Positions 22,596-33,546 of a stretch of DNA of 64,000 nucleotides are shown here, one piece after another (position 1 is the first letter of the stretch; each line of letters begins with the position of its first letter). The translations under genes were made by a program, and so were the position numbers. Source of the stretch: Heloderma charlesbogerti (lineage: Eukaryota > Chordata > Lepidosauria > Squamata > Helodermatidae); contig JANEZZ010002360.1 in assembly GCA_026122225.1 (NCBI GenBank), forward strand, positions 620,001-684,000, given 5' to 3'. The notes under the pieces were generated by a model. That model ran no database searches. It was not told the origin of the DNA and saw only the letters and a program-made list of their open reading frames with translations.

Positions 22596-22733
22596 TTTCT
22601 CCCTTTCGGCGTGGCACCTGCGCTCCGTCTCAACAAGCCGCCTCTGCAGCTCCAGCAGCCGCTCCTCTTCCCGTCTCAGTTCTTGCCGCTCTTCCTTCAG
22701 TTCTCCTTCCAACAAAGCTCCTTCCAGGTCCAT
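22596..22733 (-). CDS. PHLDB3: PHLDB3-like exon 3 (coiled coil)
   Basis: This exon encodes 46 residues, phase 0 to phase 0, with acceptor GGCAG and donor GTAAGG. The sequence is dominated by Glu, Arg and Leu in heptad spacing, including MDLEGALLEGEL and EERLLELQRRLVETE. PHLDB proteins have the same type of segment, in which an 'LE-ALLEGE' start precedes a Glu/Arg-rich helix. A dispersed family A repeat ends only about 70 bases downstream in the next intron. Confidence 0.82.
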
Positions 22734-23150
22734 CTGCCAGGGAGGGGAGCCATGTCAGAAGAACCATGCCAAAACATCCAGACAGCAAGGAAGCGATCAC
22801 CGACAAACCTCCACACAACCACTAGGGGGCAGAGGTGCAAACAAATGCATGGAAAGGGGGAAAAGAAGAACCCAGGAGTCCTGACTTCCAGGCTCCCTTG
22901 ATCCGACCACTAGAGAACACTCCCCACACTGCGCCGGGCACCCTGGGAACTAAGTGCTGCGTGACGAGAGATTTCCCGTTCTGCGGAGCCAGCAGGTCCT
23001 GTTGTCTGTGTATCTGTGACATGCTTCAATCCCTCCCCGCCTGACTGGGTGTGGTACTTCCACAATACCGGTTTTACAGGTGCCGATTGCTGTCCAACGG
23101 ACACCCCTTTCCCATGATGTGGGAAAGGGACTGAACAGGCTGAGGCATAC

Positions 23151-23291
23151 CTCTATGTTCAGCTCCTTCTTCCGATGATGCAGTTCTTTGATCCGATTTT
23201 CAAGAGCCGAGATCTTGCTCACAACATGATGTTGTCGCTGCAGCTCCCCTTTTGTGTGACACCCATTCCGTCCTCTCCAGGGACTCTCAGA
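23151..23291 (-). CDS. PHLDB3: PHLDB3-like exon 2 (start of coiled coil)
   Basis: This exon encodes 47 residues, phase 0 at both ends, between a CACAG acceptor and a GTATGC donor. The first ~15 residues are Ser/Gly/Arg-rich. The rest is heptad-like and charged, containing ENRIKELHHRKKEL, and begins the coiled-coil region that in LL5 proteins supports dimerisation and partner binding. It is separated from the first coding exon by a 7.2-kb intron full of repeats. The family match is by position and composition; the residue-level match is weaker than in the following exons. Confidence 0.7.
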
Positions 23292-25265
23292 CTGTGAAGA
23301 AAGCATGGCATGATTAGAAGTTACACGTGTGCACAGGCTGCATTCACACAAAAATAAATACTGTGCACAGTCCTGGCCGTTGCCTCATCTCAAGAACAAT
23401 CATAGAACTGTGAAAGGTACAGAAAAGGCAGTGAACAAGATTGAGCGGATGCAGCACTTTCCCCATAAGGAGGGCTAAAGTAGTTAGACTGAATTGGTAT
23501 AGACATGATATGAGTGCCATCTTGCCAGGAAAATTGTTATAGAACACTTGGGGAAAGGAACATGGATATTTGGGATGATTTCTGTTGTTTGTTGGCTGTA
23601 TTCACAGTGTGTGGATGTCTCGTACAAACTCGGGGGCGGGAGGCAGAGTTGCAGTGGTCTATCGTGATATTATTCCTCTCATCAGGTGCCCTGGCCCACA
23701 GTCTGCTGGTTTGAGTGCGTATACTTAAAAGTGGGTGCTCGGGACAGAATAGGGATTCTATTGGTGTACCGCCCACCCTGCTGCTCAACAGTCTCCCTTC
23801 CTGAGCTAGCCAGGGTGATCTCAGCAGTGGTGATGGAATCCCCTGGGCTTGTTCTGCTAGGAGACTTCACCATCCATGCTGAGGCTGCCCTATCGGGAGT
23901 GGCTCAGGACTTCATGTCCTCCATGACGAACATGGGTTTGTCCCAAGTGGTTTTTGGCCCCACTCGTACAGCAAGTCACACTCTAGACCTAGTTTTCTAT
24001 GCTGGGCAGGATGACGGTGATCTGGGTGTGGAGGAACTTTTTGTTGTTCCGTTGTCATGGACAGATTGCTACCTGGTGGGGCTTAGACTCACTGGAACTC
24101 AGTGCCTCTGCAGGGGTGGGGGACCGATTAAGTTGGTCCACCCCAGGAGGCTGATGGATCCGGATGGTTTCCTGACGGCTCTCGGGGATTTTCCTGCTGC
24201 CTCGGCAGGCGATTCTGTCGAAGCCCCAGATGATCTCTGGAATAGGGAACTGGCAGCGATGAAGCAAATAAGACAGAGTCTAGAGCAATGTTGGCGGAAA
24301 ACTCAGAATGAGTCCAATCGAACACGGGCTAGAGCTTATCTGAAGGCCTACTCCACGGCAGTGAGGGCAGCAAAGAAGTCTTTCTTTTCTGCCACCATTG
24401 CATCTGCAGGGACCCGGCCAGCGGAGCTGTTTCGAGCGGCCAGGGGCCTTCTACATCCTGGCCCATGTGATGAAAATTCTGACCACTCCACAGCCCGCTG
24501 TGAGCAATTTGCCCAGCACTTTGCTGATAAAATCGCTCGGATCTGTTCTGACTTAGATGCTGTAGCTGATGCAGATCCTGTGGATGTCATTTTGACTCCT
24601 GCTTGTTCGGTGTTGATGGATTCTTTTCCATTTGTGCAGCCCGAGGATGTGGACAAGATCCTTGGAGCGGTGAGAGCCACCACATGTATGCTGGATCCTT
24701 GCCCCACCTGGCTTATTAAAGAGGCCAGAGGAGGACTGGCTGAGTGGACAGCGGGAATGGTTAATGCCTCTCTCAAACAAGGCATTGTTCCACTGTGCTT
24801 AAAAGAGGCAGTTGTGAGACCTCTGTTGAAGAAGCCTTCCCTGAATCCCATCATACTAGATAACTATCATCCAGTCTCTAAAATACCATTTTGGGGCATG
24901 GTATTAGAGCGTGTGGTAGCCTCCCAGCTCCAGGGGTTCCTGGATGAAATGAATTATCTTGATCCATTTCAATCTGGTTTCAGGCCTGAGTATGGGATGG
25001 AGACAGCTTTGGTCACCTTGGTGGATGACCTACGCCAGGAACTGGACAGGGGGAGTGTGTCTCTGTTAGTTCTGCTGGACCTTTCGGTAGCATTCGATAC
25101 CATCAACCATGGTATTCTTCTGGGACGCCTCGCTGGGATGGGACTTGGAGGTACTGTTTTACAGTGGCTCCATTCCTTCCTAGTGGGGCGAACTCAGAAG
25201 GTGGTGTTATGGGATGCCTGTTCAACTCCGTGACCGTTAGCTTGTGGGGTCCCTCAGGGTTCTGT

Positions 25266-26065
25266 TAGGGATGTACGAAAGTGACTTACCTTTTCGTGGA
25301 TTCTGTTCATGGGGGGGGCGTTCCGTCCCTCCCCCCGGAATCCTCGATGGGGGGGAGGCGATCCGGTCCTCCCCCCAAGAATCCTCGACGGCCGGCTGTG
25401 CTCCGTGGCAGCTCCGCGGAGCAGCCAGCCAGGCCCAGGCCAGGGCCGTCCGTGGCCGGATTTCCGGCCATGGAGGGCTCTGGGCAAAAAAAAAAAAGCG
25501 TCTGCAAATGGCGGCAGCTACGGCTGCTGCCATTTGCATTCCTTATTTTTCGCCGTCTTAGTCTACGTCAATATTTACATAGACTAAGACAAAGAAAAGA
25601 AAGGGGAACGCAAATAGCGTAGTGGGCGCTATTTGCATTCCCCTTTCTTTTCTTCCTCATAGTCTATGTAAATATTGACGTAGACTAAGACGGCGAAAAA
25701 TAAGGAATGCAAATGGTGGCAGCCGTAGCCACCGCCATTTGCGTATGCATTTTCTTTTTTTTTTTACCCAGACGTGATAGGCTACGTAAGTCTTTACGTA
25801 GCCTATCACGTCTATGGGGGGGGGGGGGAGACACAGACTGCAAATGGCGGCGGCAGCCGTTCGGAAGACCAGCCGCCGCCACTGCCACCGCCGAGGCCGC
25901 CGCTGGAGCCGCTGCCGTCTGGAACATCCGCCCCAGGTAAGTCTCGTCCCCGGGGGGATCCGCGGGGGCGGGGGATGGCAGGCCGTTCCACGATGGATTT
26001 CGGGGGCCGAATGCACTGGCATTCGACCTCACCGAGATCTGTCGCAGAATTCTCTGACATCCCTA
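25266..26065 (+). mobile_element. Foldback hAT-like element, copy 2 (inside the LINE)
   Basis: The termini TAGGGATGTACG and GACATCCCTA are flanked by a perfect 8-bp duplication GGTTCTGT (25258-25265 and 26066-26073). The palindrome set matches copy 1: CTACGTCAATATTTACATAG hairpins, a GATAGGCTACGTAAG hairpin near 25775-25812, and AAATGGCGGC arms near 25506-25535 and 25845. The left end carries the donor AAAG|GTAAGT on the minus strand and the right end CAG|GTAAGT on the plus strand. Confidence 0.95.
25844..25936 (+). other. Alanine-leader frame ending at a splice donor (copy 2)
   Basis: A stop-free frame of 31 codons (MAAAAVRKTSRRHC...) runs from ATGGCGG to CAG|GTAAGT at 25937. Unlike copies 1, 3 and 4, it leaves in phase 0. 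Confidence 0.5.
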
Positions 26066-27170
26066 GGTTCTGTTCTGTCCCCCATGCTATTTAATATCTA
26101 CATGAAACTGCTGCGAGAGGCTGTCCAGAGTTTTGGAGTTTGGTGCCACCATTGACGCCCAGCTCTACTATTCCTTTCCACCAGATTCCAAGGAAGCTTT
26201 TTCTGTCCTTAACCAGTGTTTGGCATCAATAATAGACTAGATGAGGGAGAACAAAATGAAACTTAATCCACACAAGACAGAAGTGCTCCTGGTCAGTCAA
26301 AAGGCAGATCAGGGAATAGGGATTCAGCCTGTGTTGTATGGGATTGCACTCCCCTTGAAGACTCAGGTTCGCAGTTTGGGGGTGCTCCTGGATTCAGCCC
26401 TAAGCCTAGATGCTCAAGTTTCAGCGCTGGCCGGGACTGTCCTTGCACAGTTAAAACTAGTGTGCCAACTGCTTCTGTTCCTGGAGATGTCTGATCTGGC
26501 CATAGTGACACATGCCTTACTTACATCCCGTTTGGATTACTGCAATGCGCTCTATGTGGGGCTGCCTATGAAGAGTGTTCGGAAACTGCAGTTGGTTCAA
26601 AGAGCTGCTGCCAGACTGTTGACTGGGGCTGGCTACAGGGAGCATACAACTCCCTTGTTAGAACAACTTCACTGGCTTCTAGTCTGTTTCTGGGCACAAT
26701 TCAAAGTGCTGGTCATGACCTATAAAGCCCTATATGGCTCAGGCCCGGGTTATCTGAAAGACCGTATCCTCCCTTATGAACCTGCCCGTGTCCTGAGATC
26801 TTCTGGGGAGGCCCTTCTCTCAGTCCCACCACTATCACTGGCATGTTTGGTGGGAACCCGGGAGAGGGCCTTCTCAGTGGCTGCCCCACAGCTGTGGAAC
26901 ACCCTTTCCAGGGAGGCTACGATGGCTCCCTCCTTGATGTGTTTCCGGAGGCAAGCTAAAACATTCTTGTTCCAGCAGGCCTTCGGGACATATTTGGAAC
27001 CTGGGGGTAAGCTGCTAAAATGCTGTTTTAAAATGCTGTTTTATGTTTTAATATAATTTTAATTGTATTGTTGTTTAATTATATTTTAACTTTTGTATAT
27101 TTTCATATGTTTTAATTGTATATGTTTAAATTTTTGCAAGCCACCTTGTGTCCCAGTACTGGGAAAAAGG

Positions 27171-27172
27171 CG

Positions 27173-27219
<47 letters not shown>

Positions 27220-27222
27220 GAA
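27171..27222. repeat. (AAT)n microsatellite
   Basis: About 16 AAT units form the tail of the preceding LINE. Confidence 0.95.
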
Positions 27223-27237
27223 GACTCATCTGCTAAT

Positions 27238-27370
27238 CCAGCCTTCCCCAACCTGGATCCCCCAGATGTTTTGGACTACAACTCCCATCAGTCCCTAGAT
27301 AGTATAGCCAATGGTGAGTGTGAGGGGAGTTGTAGTCAAAATGTCTGAAAGGCACAGGTTTGGGAAGGCT
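27238..27370. mobile_element. hAT-like hairpin MITE
   Basis: CCAACCTGGATCCCCCAGATG, TTTTGGACTACAACTCCCAT and a facing AGTTGTAGTCAAAATGTCTG. Same family as 62626-62754. Confidence 0.8.
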
Positions 27371-27397
27371 GCATTAAGCCATTTCATACAGAAGACT

Positions 27398-27788
27398 TAG
27401 AGCTCCTTCACACTGAGTTTTTATCCTGCTATTGAGATTGCTCATTCACGGAAGTTTGCAGGTCCTTTAAATGACGTCATGAACCTCCAGGGCATCTCCT
27501 GCCCTAAATGACCTGTATTCCGTTTTTAAATAAATCGCAGATAATAAGCTATCAAATTAACCTGTTGCGTTCCACTTGAGTTCCTTCCGTGAAAAGAGGA
27601 AAAGTGGCAAGAAGAGGAGCGAGATCAATGAAAGATCATGGAAGACTGAGATAAGGGGGAGAATGAGGAGGAAAGGGGAGGGGGGAAAGGAAGCACATGT
27701 AAAGGAAGTCCGTTGTGATCCAGCATTTAAAATGGAAGCAGAAAGCCCCATTTTAAATGCAGGATTTTAGGCTGGTGTAGAGATGCTC
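27398..27788 (+). mobile_element. Harbinger-like MITE, copy 1
   Basis: It begins GAGCTCCTTCACACTGAG and ends GGTGTAGAGATGCTC. It shares a long interior (GAAGTTTGCAGGTCCTTT, AAAGTGGCAAGAAGAGGAG, AAATGGAAGCAGAAAGCCCC) with 35201, 38445, 55579 and 57850. Other copies show 3-bp target duplications. Confidence 0.8.
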
Positions 27789-27914
27789 ATAATCACAACC
27801 ATACAGTTCCTAATGGCATACCTTACAAATATTGATGGCAAGGATATTTTCATTTAGTAATATATTGTCCCTGTGCCATCCATGTAAGTTTTCACTTCCC
27901 TGTTGAATATGAAC

Positions 27915-28092
27915 ATACGGAATGGCTTCATAATGAGTCAGAGTGCTGCTCCATTTAGCCCAGCGTTGTCTGATTTCCCACTCCTGCTACTTGAGATCCT
28001 TTTCAGTGGAGATGACAGGTGTGGATTGAGACAGGGACCATCCAGATGCAAAGCAGGAGCTCTATTGCTGTGCTATGATGCATCCCTCTAAG
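27915..28092 (-). mobile_element. tRNA-derived SINE, degenerate
   Basis: On the minus strand it runs from a TGCTTTGCATCTGGATGG-like tRNA part to GGGCTAAATGGAGCAGCACTC, the usual tail of this SINE class. Confidence 0.65.
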
Positions 28093-28657
28093 GGTGACAA
28101 AAAGGTGTGGAGATGCCCCACTGGGATTGCAAAAACGTGTTCCGAAACTTAGGAGGCAGCTCAGAAGGAAGGAGAGATGGAGATCTGAATCCCCCAGCGA
28201 GAGAAGAAATCCCGTCCTTGTTGGTGTGTTCTGATCTTTGCTGCCACTGCCACCGCCACCACCTCCACAACCGCCACCATCGCTACCCCTTCATCCAGGC
28301 AGTACTTAACTGAGAGTTGTTGGGCCTCAAGCTCACCTAACCAAAGCTTCTGACTTGGGAATCCTTCCCGCAGCAGTGTGTGCCTGTCGATTCAGGTTAG
28401 GAACTAAGAGGAGGTGGTGACCAACCCCACACACCAGCAGGACTCATAGGTGGAGGAGGGAAAACCTGCTCTCCTCCCTCATTTAGTAGTATGGGCAGCC
28501 AGACTAATGTTTTAAGCACTGACAGTGACATATCGACAACTGGATTTCCTTTCCCCCCACTCCAGTGACAGTGTCAGCTTCATGTTCTGAGGGCCCTTGG
28601 GTAATATGTCCACCTCTTCCTCATAGCTGTTGCTGCTTGGTGGGTTCAGGTGAACAG
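28093..28657. other. Intron, no feature recognised
   Basis: It contains a short CCACCGCCACC-rich tract at 28240-28290 and no classifiable element. Confidence 0.5.
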
Positions 28658-29098
28658 ACTGTGGTCACGTATGGGCACAAGAATCGGCCCGAATTCCGGA
28701 GAATCCTGGCTTACCGTGAATGAGCTCCATTCTGGTGTAAGCAGCCCATTCCCTCCCACTTGGCTCCTCCTGCCTATGTCAGGGCCTAAACTAACCAGAA
28801 ACAGAAAGCTAAGTGTGTCTTCTGAATTGGGATCCTGGCTTGTTGCTCCCAAACAAGCCAGTATTCGTAAACCAAGAATGAGCCCTGTTTGCGACTGTGG
28901 CTTGTAAGTGGCACAACAAGGCAGGAGCCCCGGGTTCAGACAACATGCTGAACTACTTTCGGATTAGTTTTGCTGCTTTCACTGATGGGAGGAGCCAAGG
29001 AAGAGCAGACATGCTGCGTGCACTAGCACACAGCTCATTCACAGTAAGCCAGGATTCTCCAGAATTCTGGCTTATCATTGTGTCCGAATGCAGCCAGT
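28658..29098. mobile_element. Foldback DNA element with AACAG flanks
   Basis: Inverted arms of about 75 bases: GAATTCCGGAGAATCCTGG and CTTACCGTGAATGAGCTC on the left face GAGCTCATTCACAGTAAG-like sequence and CCAGGATTCTCCAGAATTC on the right (29030-29065). The termini ACTGTGG and the complementary end are flanked by AACAG at 28653-28657 and 29099-29103. Confidence 0.75.
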
Positions 29099-29124
29099 AA
29101 CAGGAAGGAGGAGGCACATCAAGG

Positions 29125-29205
29125 CCAATGGGGCTTGGAGATTGGTGGTGCCCGCCCCCCAGCAGGTGCCTAGCAATGCCGGCCTCTGAAACTGGTTCTG
29201 CCTAG
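29125..29205 (+). repeat. Family Z fragment
   Basis: The blocks GGTGCCCGCCCCCCAGCAGG and GGTGCCTAGCAATGCCGGCC resemble the 16975 and 19060 copies. Confidence 0.5.
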
Positions 29206-29339
29206 TGATTATGATACTGACAACAAAATCGAAGCTTTCAGCATTCTAAGTCCACACAAGTTGTATTCACGCTCTTTCAAAAGGACTCAGATCCAGCTTC
29301 CAGGCTGCTAATAGGGAGCTGTTTGGGGTAACATATCTT

Positions 29340-29545
29340 ACTTAGTCACCTCCGCTGATTCCTGGTCCATTTGGGGGCATAATTTAAAATGTTGTGGTTT
29401 GGTGTGGCAAAATATCCTGGGCCAGCCTTGGGTGAATTCTGCACCCTAATACCAATTTCTGCACTTGCCACGTACTTGTATGGAACCCTAGCACACACAC
29501 ACAGTCCCAAACAAAGACGTTTTGCCACTCCACACATCATATTTT
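29340..29545 (+). mobile_element. Degenerate LINE ORF2 fragment
   Basis: CCTGGTCCATTTGGGGGCAT resembles LINE codons LVHFxA, followed by a decayed C terminus. It is weak and old. Confidence 0.45.
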
Positions 29546-29579
29546 TAAGTGTACACTCTCTCTATATATAGCCAACATG

Positions 29580-29820
29580 AAAGCCATTGTGGTGTAGTGG
29601 TTCCAGTGTGGGGCTGGGACTCAGGAGATCTGGGTTCAAGTCCGCACTTGGCCATGACGCTCACTGGGTGACTTTGGGCCAGTCATTGACTCACATCCTA
29701 ACCTACCTCACAGGGTTGCTGTGAGGATAAAATGGAGAGGAGGAAGAGGATTATGTAAGATGGCTTGAGCTCTTTGCAGGAAAAAGGTGGGATACCGTAT
29801 AAATATAATAAATAAATATT
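29580..29820 (+). mobile_element. tRNA-derived SINE (full length)
   Basis: The A box region is GTGGTGTAGTGGTTCCAG and the B box GGGTTCAAGTCC. Then follow CTCACTGGGTGACTTTGGGCC, CTACCTCACAGGGTTGCTGTG and a tail ending in AATAAATA. It has the same structure as 44983-45215. Confidence 0.88.
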
Positions 29821-30006
29821 TTAAGTCAGTATCTAAATATGTAACATGCAAATGTGACGTGTTTGCATACTCGGTTTAATTATTGGTTTCCTTTTGTGTT
29901 TCAATGTTCATTGTATTGTGTTTTTAACCTTGCTACTGATTGTCATCTGTTTTTATACTGTGGATTTTCATGCACTTATCAAAGACATAAAACTGGCTAT
30001 GGGTCC

Positions 30007-30300
30007 TTAAACATAAGAAGAGCCATGTTGGATCAGACCAAGGGTCCATCTCGTCCAGCATTCTGTTCACACGGTGGCCAACCAGCTGTCGACCAGGAAC
30101 CCACAAGCAGGGCATGGGCGCAACAGCACCCTCCCACCCATGTTCCCCAGCAACTGGTGTACATAGGCTCACTGCCTCTGGTGCTGGAGGTAGCACATAG
30201 CCATCAGGACTAGTAGCCATTGATAGCCTTCTCCTCCAGGAATTTGTCTAACCCCCTTTTAAAGCCATCCTTCTTGAACGTACTCACAGTTTCAGATTTT
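30007..30300 (+). repeat. Family A copy (longest)
   Basis: It runs from CATAAGAAGAGCCATGTTGG through CAACTGGTGTACATAGGCTC to CCCCCTTTTAAAGCCATCC. It ends about 230 bases from the first coding exon's donor. Confidence 0.8.
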
Positions 30301-30526
30301 GGTCTGCTGCAACGTTGCGTGCGCCATGGCACACAAGACGGCTTCAAGCAACTCCTGCTAAAATTTGAACCATGATTTCAGGTATGATGAATGCAAAACT
30401 ATGCTAGTCAGGCTGCTCCTTTGCATTTTTAAAAAATGGCTTTTTCCTGCACAACCAATAAAAAAACCTCAAAACCTCATTAAACCACAAGTGTGAAAAA
30501 GCCGTCAAACAGTCAGTGCCACTCAC

Positions 30527-30781
30527 CCCGTTCTGGGCACTCTCTGTGCTGCTGGCTTCATCATCCTCCGTACAGTCGCTGGAGTTGCCTCCTGGACCGG
30601 ATCCACCTTCAGAAGAAAGTGAGTCACCTTCCGTACTGCTCTGGGTGGGGGATCCGTGCTTGTCTGGCGATTGGTGGCACTCTGGCACATCTTCTAGGTG
30701 GTCTTTCCCCAAGGCGGCTCGATAAGGGCAGCGCTCTGACTGGCTAAGTACCCCCATGGCTTCGGTGTTCTGGAGCACCAT
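30527..30781 (-). CDS. PHLDB3: PHLDB3-like first coding exon (acidic Ser-rich N terminus)
   Basis: This exon encodes about 85 residues rich in Ser, Asp, Glu and Gly, with no recognisable fold, and is probably disordered. The ATG at 30781 has a purine at -3 and G at +4. An in-frame TGA lies two codons upstream, so translation plausibly starts here. A second in-frame ATG follows at 30757. The exon ends in phase 0 at a consensus donor (GTGAGT at 30526). No FHA domain is present, unlike PHLDB1. If the exon instead begins at the internal acceptor-like CAG near 30770, the start would lie further upstream. The 5' end is therefore less certain than the donor. Confidence 0.6.
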
Positions 30782-31430
30782 TGCTCAAGAGCACATGTTA
30801 ATGGTGTCCTGCAATCGTGAATAATAAAGGTGCTGTTGTTGTTGCTGGTGTTATTACTGTTAGTAGTAGTAGTATATAAAAGCATAAGGACAACATAAGG
30901 TCTATCTCATCCAGTCTTGTAAATAAGCCCACAAAAGTTACTAGCCTGCATTTTTTTACTAGCCTCCTAAAGGCTAATAACACTGTGTTCCCATGCTGAC
31001 CACACAGAAGATGCCCCCCTCCTCTATGACCAGTGTGGAAATGCAGAATACTAGACCCTTAGCAGGCTATTTTTAAAAATTGCCTTCTGTCAAACAGGCT
31101 GGTGGAGGAGAAATAGAGCTAAGGGACGGGTTTCCCTTCCTCTACAGCCAGCACAGAAACAATATGGACTGGCGGAGGAAGAATGGAGAAATCTTACTTA
31201 CTTCCCTACGTGGAGTATATCTATACACTCGCCTGCATAGAATTCCTGCTCGCCAACTAGGCAAATTGTGTTCAATACAAGGCTGATCTAAACCAACATT
31301 CTGTTTCCCAAAGTGACCAGCATGGTTGTCCTGGAATCCCACAAACAGGAATGGAGGCCATAGCCTTTCCATCTTGTTTGCCCTCCAGCAAAAAGGTATC
31401 TGGAAGCACACTGCAAAGGTTCCATTAAGC
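30782..31430. other. 5' flank/UTR region, no confident feature
   Basis: A run of GTT/GTA triplets lies at 30830-30875. The block GAGACTAGTAAC-like at 30940-31080 repeats one at 17370-17500. No promoter element is obvious here. Confidence 0.45.
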
Positions 31431-31431
31431 C

Positions 31432-31535
31432 TGTGGTCCTCCAGATGTTGTTGGACTACAGTTGCCATCATCCTGATCATTAGCCATGCTAGCTGGGATT
31501 TGAGTCCATCAACATCTGGAGGGCCCCAGGTTCCC
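31432..31535. mobile_element. hAT-like hairpin MITE
   Basis: GTGGTCCTCCAGATGTTGTTGG, then CAGTTGCCATCATCC, facing AACATCTGGAGGGCCCCAGG. Confidence 0.75.
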
Positions 31536-32510
31536 CGTTTCTGCATTAAGTTTCAATTATTTGTTTATCAATGCATCACCAATGTGCATGCTGCTTTACA
31601 ACATGGGTGCAGAACCTCTTTCCACCTGAGGGCCAAATTCCATTTTAGAGATAATCTCAGGGGCTGCATGCCAGTGGTGGAAGGCAAAGGCAAAAGGGTG
31701 TGGGACCAAAAATACCAGCATATTTTAGGAGAGGCCGAAGGCTTTAGGAGAGGCTTTCAATCTTTTAGAATGAGGGAAAAAACTACACAAATTCTGGGAA
31801 ACCACTAAATGATACGTGCTTGGCGGAAAGGAGGTAGGGCCAGGGAAAGGGGGCATGACCTTTTGGGGAACCACAGAGGGCCAGATTGGGAGCCCAGGCC
31901 TGCGGTTCTGCACCCCTATTTTAAGATGTAAAAAGAAGACAGGCTCCCTGCCCCAAGAAGGTTACAATCTCAAATTCAACCCCACAACAAAAGAGGAAGG
32001 GGAGAGAGATGGACTCTGGGCAAAGGCACTGCTTTTTCAAACAGCCTTTGGGACTTAATGCTTTCGGCATTCCTTGCCAATTTCATTTTTTATATTTCTA
32101 TACCTCCCCATAGCCAAAGCTCTCTGAGCGGTTCACAAAAATGAAAAACCATTAAAAATACATTATCCAAAGTACAAAACCATTTACATAAAACACGTAT
32201 CAACAGACAGCACACTCACAGACAACATATATCTAAACACAATTGTTGCTCTTTGCTGTTCCTCTTAGTTTTTTCCCTGCTGCTGAATCATGAACAGTGT
32301 TCTGCTGTTTGTTTTTATCTTACTTTTGGGTGATTTTTACTTGTTTTGCTTTAAAGTTCAAGGGTTAAGTGTAGCACAAAGCCCTGAATTTGTAAACAGA
32401 AGGCTAATACGGTTATATTATAATGTGTTTTAAAGTTGTTATCAACCTTGTAGCTATTTCTGGATTCCAAAAGTGAGGTACAAAGGTGGGGTACAAAAAT
32501 TCACCGAGGT
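31536..32510. other. 5' flank, old repeat remnants
   Basis: The stretch 31600-31920 (GGGCCAAATTCCATTTTAGAG, GGGGAACCACAGAGGGCCAG) resembles 48690-49060 and 4870-5130 and is a further dispersed unclassified repeat. 32235-32500 is AT-rich and LINE 3' UTR-like. Confidence 0.5.
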
Positions 32511-32514
32511 TAAG

Positions 32515-32615
32515 GCTAGAAATGGCCACTAGTCATGATGGCTATATAGTACCTCCACTACCAGAGGCAACTTGCCCCTCAGTATCAGTTGTTGGTCAAC
32601 CCAAGTGGGTGGGTG
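32515..32615 (-). repeat. Family A fragment, reverse
   Basis: GATGGCTATATAGTACCTCC and CAGTATCAGTTGTTGGTCAAC match the start of reverse copies. Confidence 0.65.
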
Positions 32616-33546
32616 CTATTTATTTTATTTATATTCTTGTGCCACCCTATACCTGCACATCTGAACATTTGAAAAACACCACAGTAACGCTAAGTATTAT
32701 TTCCCTCATGTCACACGAAGTTAGACGGCCGGCCCTGTTGATAGCGACTCATTATTGTAAGCTGGGACCAGGCCCTCGGGGGCTTTATATACCTAAATCA
32801 GCATCTCGCATTGTGTTAATCTGTGGTACTCCCTGCTGTTATTTTAGGTGGTTGTGTTTTTTTAAGATAGACATGCGAGGAACTGGTTCTGTCATTCTTA
32901 GAGTCTAGTCTCCTGAGCAGAAACGCCCTTTGAACATTGAAACAACTCAGCAAAAAAACAACAACCCAGAAACAAAACACAGACCTGCCAATTAGACTAA
33001 TAAATGCAGAACGAATCCCTCCGGCTCTGGGGCGTGAGCTGGAGCCGGGAGCTACAAAGGGATGGGTGGTACAGAAAAGCCACCCTCAGTGTATGAGACC
33101 TGCCAAAGCCGGCTTCCCTCGGTTGGTTTGAGCAACCCCACTCTCCCTGCCTGTCGGTTTTCTTCCCTACGTACACAGAGAGCGAGGTGGGGAGTGGGAG
33201 GGATGGGACATCCTGGGGATCTTAATAGGTCTGAATCTGGAATTTTCCATCACATTGAAAGCCAAGGACATCACTTGCCCCTCAGTTCGCTGTTGCCTTT
33301 TCACCACCTGAGGTAAAAAGGCTATGGGGCCAGTTTATATACATTACCTCCAGTGGCATGGGAGCGAACATGGGGTTGGTAGTGGCAACCGCATCATTTG
33401 AGGTAACGTGTAATCTGGTCCTTTGCCTTTTCTCCTCAAGTGGCAAAGAGGCAACAGCTTGCCTAGGGGCAAGGGGGTGTCTTTACTCATCCCTGGGATG
33501 GCCGTTGCTCCCACACAACCAGTGGTAATTTTAGACCCCAAACTTA
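32616..33546. other. 5' flank, no feature recognised
   Basis: This is moderate-GC sequence at 33000-33200 with no frame, splice pair or repeat that I can support. Confidence 0.5.

Larger units (their letters stand above)
23590..27225 (+). mobile_element. L2-like LINE (endonuclease and reverse transcriptase), interrupted and inactive
   Basis: The 5' frame (23686-25233) carries an AP-endonuclease end with LLGDFTIHAE and SHTLDLVF, then reverse-transcriptase blocks including DNYHPVS and LLDLSVAFDTINH (motif A). The GVPQGS motif B region is split at 25266 by foldback copy 2. After it, the YADD motif is lost in a small deletion near 26145-26155, and a stop follows. The C-terminal frame resumes at 26241-27056 with SRLDYCNALYVGLP, then an AT-rich 3' UTR and an (ATA)n tail. 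It lies antisense in the gene's first intron. Confidence 0.92.

Noticed and set aside
25237..25539. Open frames of 80-120 codons within the foldback elements
   Set aside because: They follow from GC-rich palindromes read on both strands, include no hAT transposase motif, and differ between copies except for the short ATG-to-donor frame reported separately.
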